Below are positions 19,806 through 22,660 of a stretch of 22,660 bases of DNA, piece by piece (the first letter of the stretch is position 1; each line of letters begins with the position of its first letter). The notes under the pieces were generated by a model that had not been told where the DNA came from, ran no database searches, and was given only the letters and a program-made list of their open reading frames with translations. Source of the stretch: Rhizobium sp. (lineage in GTDB: Bacteria; Pseudomonadota; Alphaproteobacteria; Rhizobiales; Rhizobiaceae); assembly GCA_003527225.1 (NCBI GenBank), contig DPXQ01000061.1, positions 19,717-42,376 on the forward strand, given 5' to 3'. The translations under genes were made by a program, and so were the position numbers.

Positions 19806-20996
19806 ATGAGAGCCGACAGTGATATTGTGTTCCGCGATCCGACCGAGCCCGGGTCCTCCCTCATTCCCAGGGAAGATTGGGATCGCGCACCTTGGAACCG
19901 CTGGTCGTTCCAGAACCTGCGGGAAATCGTCCCGACCGCGCGGGTTTGGCGCGGCGAAGGTCCGGTATGCCCGCTGCCGGCGTCGCCGCGGGATATCGAT
20001 GATGTCGCCTTCGAAATCGACGGGCATCGCGACACGATCGGTCGCCATATTGAGACAAGCTTTGCTGATGGCTTTCTCGTGTTGCATCGTGGCATGGTCG
20101 TCGCGGAGCGATACCTGAACGGCATGACCGATCGGACTCTGCATCTGTCGCAATCGGTCTCGAAGTCGATTGTGGGCACGGTCGCCGGCATACTTGCCGA
20201 GCGCGGCGAGCTCGATGTCGAGGCGCTCGTCACCCGATACCTTCCGGAACTGGAAGACACGGCCTATCGCGGCGCAACGGTCCAGCACGTGCTGGACATG
20301 ACGAGCGGCGTAGCGTTCGACGAAACCTATAGCGCGCTCGATTCTCACATGGCCAAACTGGATGTCGCCTGCGGATGGAAGGGGGGCGGTGACCCGTCGT
20401 GGCCGAAGACCGTCTGGGAACTGATCCTGACCCTGAAGGAAGCCGAATGCGTCCACGGGACTTCTTTCCGCTACCGCTCGATTGAAACGGACGTGCTCGC
20501 CTTCATTCTACAGCGCATCAGCGGCATAGCGCTTGCGGATCTGGTCGCGCGTGAATTGTGGGCGCCGATGGGCGCGCAGGAGGACGCCTGTTTCACCGTG
20601 GATCCCTCGGGCTACGCGCTCGCCAGCGGCGGCTTCAACGCAACCTTGCGGGACTATGGTCGCTTCGCTTTGCTGCATCTTGGTGGTGGAGAAATCAACG
20701 GACGACGCATCGTGCCGGCCGGCTGGATCGACAATACGCGCCGCGGCGGAGGCGGTCCGTTCGCCGGCGTCTACCGTGAAGTCCTGCCGCATGGCGCCTA
20801 TCACAACCAGTTCTGGATCGAGGATCCTCGCCGGCAAACCTATATGGCGCGCGGCGTTTTCGGCCAGATGATCTACCTGGATCCTGGTGCCGAATTTGCA
20901 GCCGTGGTTCTCTCCAGTTGGCCGGAATTTCTGAACGTCACACGCTCGCGCACCACATTGGCGGCGCTGCACGCCATTCGCGACGCCTTGGCCTGA
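19806..20996 (+). CDS. NylB-like serine hydrolase (6-aminohexanoate-dimer hydrolase / class C beta-lactamase fold)
   Basis: A 396-residue penicillin-recognising-fold hydrolase. The active-site SxxK is S117-V-S-K120 in HLSQSVSKSIVGT. The second motif is Y223-R-S225 (FRYRSIETDVLA). Both match NylB (Ser112, Lys115, Tyr215 and FQYCSANTDVLA) as I recall it. The similarity extends beyond motifs: NRWSFQNLREIVPTA aligns with the NRWAFAHLGEMVP opening of NylB, ADGFLVLHRG with DAFLVLRG, and FGQMIYLDPG with HGQNLWLDP. The length (392 in NylB) also agrees. No signal peptide is seen, so it should act in the cytoplasm on imported substrate. It follows the regulator by 38 bp, with no strong ribosome site. 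Natural substrates may be short linear amides, peptides or esters; nylon oligomers are not implied. Confidence 0.85.
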   Translation: MRADSDIVFRDPTEPGSSLIPREDWDRAPWNRWSFQNLREIVPTARVWRGEGPVCPLPASPRDIDDVAFEIDGHRDTIGRHIETSFADGFLVLHRGMVVAERYLNGMTDRTLHLSQSVSKSIVGTVAGILAERGELDVEALVTRYLPELEDTAYRGATVQHVLDMTSGVAFDETYSALDSHMAKLDVACGWKGGGDPSWPKTVWELILTLKEAECVHGTSFRYRSIETDVLAFILQRISGIALADLVARELWAPMGAQEDACFTVDPSGYALASGGFNATLRDYGRFALLHLGGGEINGRRIVPAGWIDNTRRGGGGPFAGVYREVLPHGAYHNQFWIEDPRRQTYMARGVFGQMIYLDPGAEFAAVVLSSWPEFLNVTRSRTTLAALHAIRDALA

Positions 20997-21056
20997 GGGG
21001 GGTAATTGGAGCTCTGTGTTCAACCATTTGGAGAGACCGGCTAGGTGCCCCCAGGT

Positions 21057-21194
21057 TCACCGAGGCGACTGATTGGCCCTTCTTGAGCCCAGGTTGCCGT
21101 GAGGGCGACGCCAATCGTGCATGTTGGCCCATTCTGGCAGAGGCTGTTTTCGGCGAGTTGATGCGGGGCAGCCTCTTGCACAGATACATTCGCG
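21057..21194 (-). pseudogene. Transposase C-terminal fragment (IS481-like rve end)
   Basis: On the minus strand the frame reads RECICARGCPAS, then LPEW and HDWRRPHGNLG. This lines up with the REWAYARAY, LPxWL, YNWxRPHGSLG end of IS481-type DDE transposases, with W and Y positions changed to C as in decaying sequence. Only the last 45 residues are present, without catalytic Asp or Glu upstream. It is fused in frame to the SorC-like fragment. Confidence 0.5.
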
Positions 21195-21494
21195 CCATGC
21201 GCCGGCTTTGGTCGTGGTGCGCAGGATGGCGCGCTTGTGCGGTCCGCCGGAGGCGATGATGCAGTTGGAGATGCCGCGATAGGCCAGAAGATCGGGCGAA
21301 ATCACCTGGCGGTTCAGCGGATGGTCGATCGGTCGCCCTTCGGCATCCAAGTAGCGCCCGAGTGGATCACCGACAGCACCCGCCGCCACCAGTTCACCGA
21401 TGTCGGTGTGCGACGGCAGGCCGTAGCGAACCTGCAGCGACTTGCCCGTCACGTCGCCGACGCTGAGGAAACCATCCTGATCGGGAAGCTTCAC
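21195..21494 (-). pseudogene. SorC/DeoR-type sugar regulator fragment
   Basis: About 100 codons on the minus strand resemble the sugar-binding domain of SorC-family regulators of polyol or pentose operons. Visible pieces are GDVTGKSLQVRYGLPSHTDI, then ELVAAGAVGDPLGRYLDAEG, RPIDHPLNRQVI, and IIASGGPHKRAILR. The N-terminal helix-turn-helix and the C-terminal end are missing, and there is no ribosome site. The frame runs directly into transposase-like sequence, so the gene was probably cut by an insertion sequence that has since decayed. Confidence 0.6.
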
Positions 21495-21825
21495 TATCGC
21501 AACGGGGTCGACAAATAACGCTTTTGCACGTACTCGACTTGGAAGCGCGCTGTCAGCAGGATTTGTACCATCTCGTCATACGCCGCAGCACTTCCACAAA
21601 CAGCAGCGGGAGGCGTGGACTACCTAAATGAGGGCGCAAAGCGACCATGCGTGCACCGATCTCCAGACGGCAGCTTCGGCCTCAAGAAGCGGAAATTATT
21701 GCCGTTGGCCTCCTCCAGTTGATTGATGCCCAAAGCCAGGGCACAGAGGTGGCATGCACGGTCGCTCGCGGCAGGAAGATATAGGAAACCAAAGGCGATT
21801 TTACTAAACCATTGAAATCACGTGA

Positions 21826-21845
21826 GAATCCAAGTTCCCCAGCCA
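21826..21845 (+). repeat. Right attachment-site copy (tRNA-Gln 3' end duplicate)
   Basis: gaatccaagttccccagcca is identical to the last 20 bases of tRNA-Gln (including CCA) apart from one base, in direct orientation. No other tRNA parts precede it. It marks the distal junction of the island and lies 59 bases from the stop codon of the recombinase gene on the far side. Confidence 0.85.
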
Positions 21846-21904
21846 TTTGATTTTAAAGCGCTTTTCTCCCTTTCAGATTAGACACTTGACCGCCAGTTGG
21901 GCGG

Positions 21905-22660
21905 TCAGTTGGGAAATTCTGTTCTCTTTTCGAGCTTGGCGATCGCGCTCTCTCCGAGTCGGACGTCGCGGTTCAGGTAGTGCGCATCGAGAATCGAGCG
22001 GACGTCTCGCAGGCTGTGGCCAGTGATCGTCGCGATCTCTGCCTCGGTGCATCCGGCCAGCGCCAGGCGCGTGACGGCGGTTCCTCTTAGGTCGTTGAAG
22101 GTGACGCCGACGATGCCAGCCAGCTTGCAGGCCTTCCCCCAGGAGGAGCGGAAACCGTCTTCCGTCCATGGGGTGCCCTCAGTGGTGACGAGGATCGGTC
22201 CCACGCGGCCCCCAAGAGCGTCGAGGCGGTCCTTAAGCGGCTTACCCAGTGGCACTGTCACACGGGCGCGTGTCTTGCCCTGCTGGAGCCGGATGTAGCG
22301 CCCGTCATACTGTGTCCATGTGAGCTTCAGGAGGTCGCCCTGTCGCTGTCCCGTCCAGAGCGCGAGGATCAACGGCAGGTGAAGGTGCGCCGGCGCAATG
22401 GCCAGGAAGCGCGCTTCGTCGTCGTCGGTCCAGACGTTCGCCGCGCGAGATCCCCGATAGAGACGCCCGCCTTTTTCGCAGGGATTGGCGACAACGAGGC
22501 CGCGACCGTTGGCCCATGAAAGAATGCGGGCCAGCACCTGCCAGCCATAGTCGGCCTGTCGCCGCGAGGCTTTTGCTCGCTGGTCCCGCCACCCCATGAA
22601 AATGGCCCTCGATCGCCGATCGGCCAGACCAGAGAGCGGGTGTCCGTCGTCGAATGATTT
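21905..22660 (-). CDS. Tyrosine recombinase / phage-type integrase (N-terminus beyond the window)
   Basis: Site-specific recombinase for element integration and excision. The frame is open from the right edge to the stop at 21905, so about 251 C-terminal residues are visible. They include the core-binding helix region (SRRQADYGWQVLARILSWA), then the catalytic domain with the first Arg in WTGQRQGDLL, NDLRGTAVTRLA (second Arg), GHSLRDV (His) and the nucleophile Tyr in DAHYLNRD. The HxxR motif has Asn instead of His (TFNDLR), a tolerated variant in some integrases. The internal ATG at 22597 is not the start, because homologous-looking sequence continues upstream. The gene points toward the adjacent att copy, the usual layout of tRNA-targeting elements. 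Confidence 0.92.
   Translation of the reverse strand, partial: KSFDDGHPLSGLADRRSRAIFMGWRDQRAKASRRQADYGWQVLARILSWANGRGLVVANPCEKGGRLYRGSRAANVWTDDDEARFLAIAPAHLHLPLILALWTGQRQGDLLKLTWTQYDGRYIRLQQGKTRARVTVPLGKPLKDRLDALGGRVGPILVTTEGTPWTEDGFRSSWGKACKLAGIVGVTFNDLRGTAVTRLALAGCTEAEIATITGHSLRDVRSILDAHYLNRDVRLGESAIAKLEKRTEFPN

Larger units (their letters stand above)
20997..21825. other. Remnant-rich right flank of the island
   Basis: About 830 bp without an intact gene. It contains the SorC-like and transposase-like fragments annotated separately. The part from about 21,520 to 21,825 has short open stretches on the minus strand, such as a 45-codon piece containing LALGINQLEEANGN, that I cannot assign. 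No ribosome sites or terminators stand out. Confidence 0.5.
12285..21845. mobile_element. Genomic island integrated at tRNA-Gln
   Basis: A segment of about 9.6 kb bounded by the two att copies. It contains decayed integrase N-termini at its left end, gene-poor DNA less GC-rich than the surroundings just inside (12,285-12,880), a six-gene transport/hydrolase cargo block, and regulator and transposase fragments at its right end. No intact integrase lies between the att copies, so it is probably immobile by itself. A recombinase gene starts 60 bp outside the right copy and belongs either to a tandem second element or to a rearranged end of this one. Confidence 0.75.

Noticed and set aside
21853..21862. 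AAAGCGCTTT palindrome just past the right att copy
   Set aside because: Ten bases with no loop; likely chance, and not clearly a terminator or binding site.

Overview
The window looks like a piece of an alphaproteobacterial (Rhizobiales, probably Rhizobiaceae-like) chromosome. This rests on high-GC coding DNA, the divergent katG/oxyR pair, a poly-3-hydroxybutyrate-type bdhA gene, a gppA-rlmE pair, and protein styles typical of that group. I could run no searches, so the genus is left open.

Left half (1 to about 12,284), core-like genes. katG (catalase-peroxidase, cut by the left edge) is divergent from oxyR, with an OxyR-type ATAG-N7-CTAT site between them. oxyR runs convergently into bdhA (11-bp overlap), which is preceded by a patatin-like phospholipase gene whose Shine-Dalgarno is folded into a leader hairpin. 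A Tat-exported dienelactone-hydrolase-family protein with a clear intrinsic terminator follows. Next come an unrecognised four-helix membrane protein and guaB, and a DHA2-type MFS exporter divergent from guaB. The gppA/ppx-rlmE operon follows, then an intact tRNA-Gln(CTG) with its own promoter.

Right half (12,285 to 22,660), an accessory region inserted at the tRNA-Gln 3' end. The last 20 bases of the tRNA recur at 21,826-21,845 (19/20 identical, same orientation), as expected for att sites. Just inside the left att copy lies the N-terminus of a decayed tyrosine recombinase, and a second, weaker integrase-like remnant follows. Just beyond the right att copy begins a second tyrosine recombinase gene that runs off the right edge. 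This suggests two elements in tandem, or an old island whose far end was reused as an att site.

The cargo between the att copies is one co-oriented six-gene block. It encodes a periplasmic peptide-type binding protein, two permeases, a single-chain double ATPase, an RpiR-family regulator with a SIS domain, and a serine hydrolase closely resembling NylB (6-aminohexanoate-dimer hydrolase). I infer a regulated uptake-and-hydrolysis module for a small amide, oligopeptide-like or opine-like compound. Its substrate is unknown and it is the most interesting system here. Behind it, 21,000-21,900 is a graveyard containing a SorC-type sugar-regulator fragment joined to a transposase C-terminus. A 52-codon single-helix membrane protein gene sits in the otherwise gene-poor left flank of the island.
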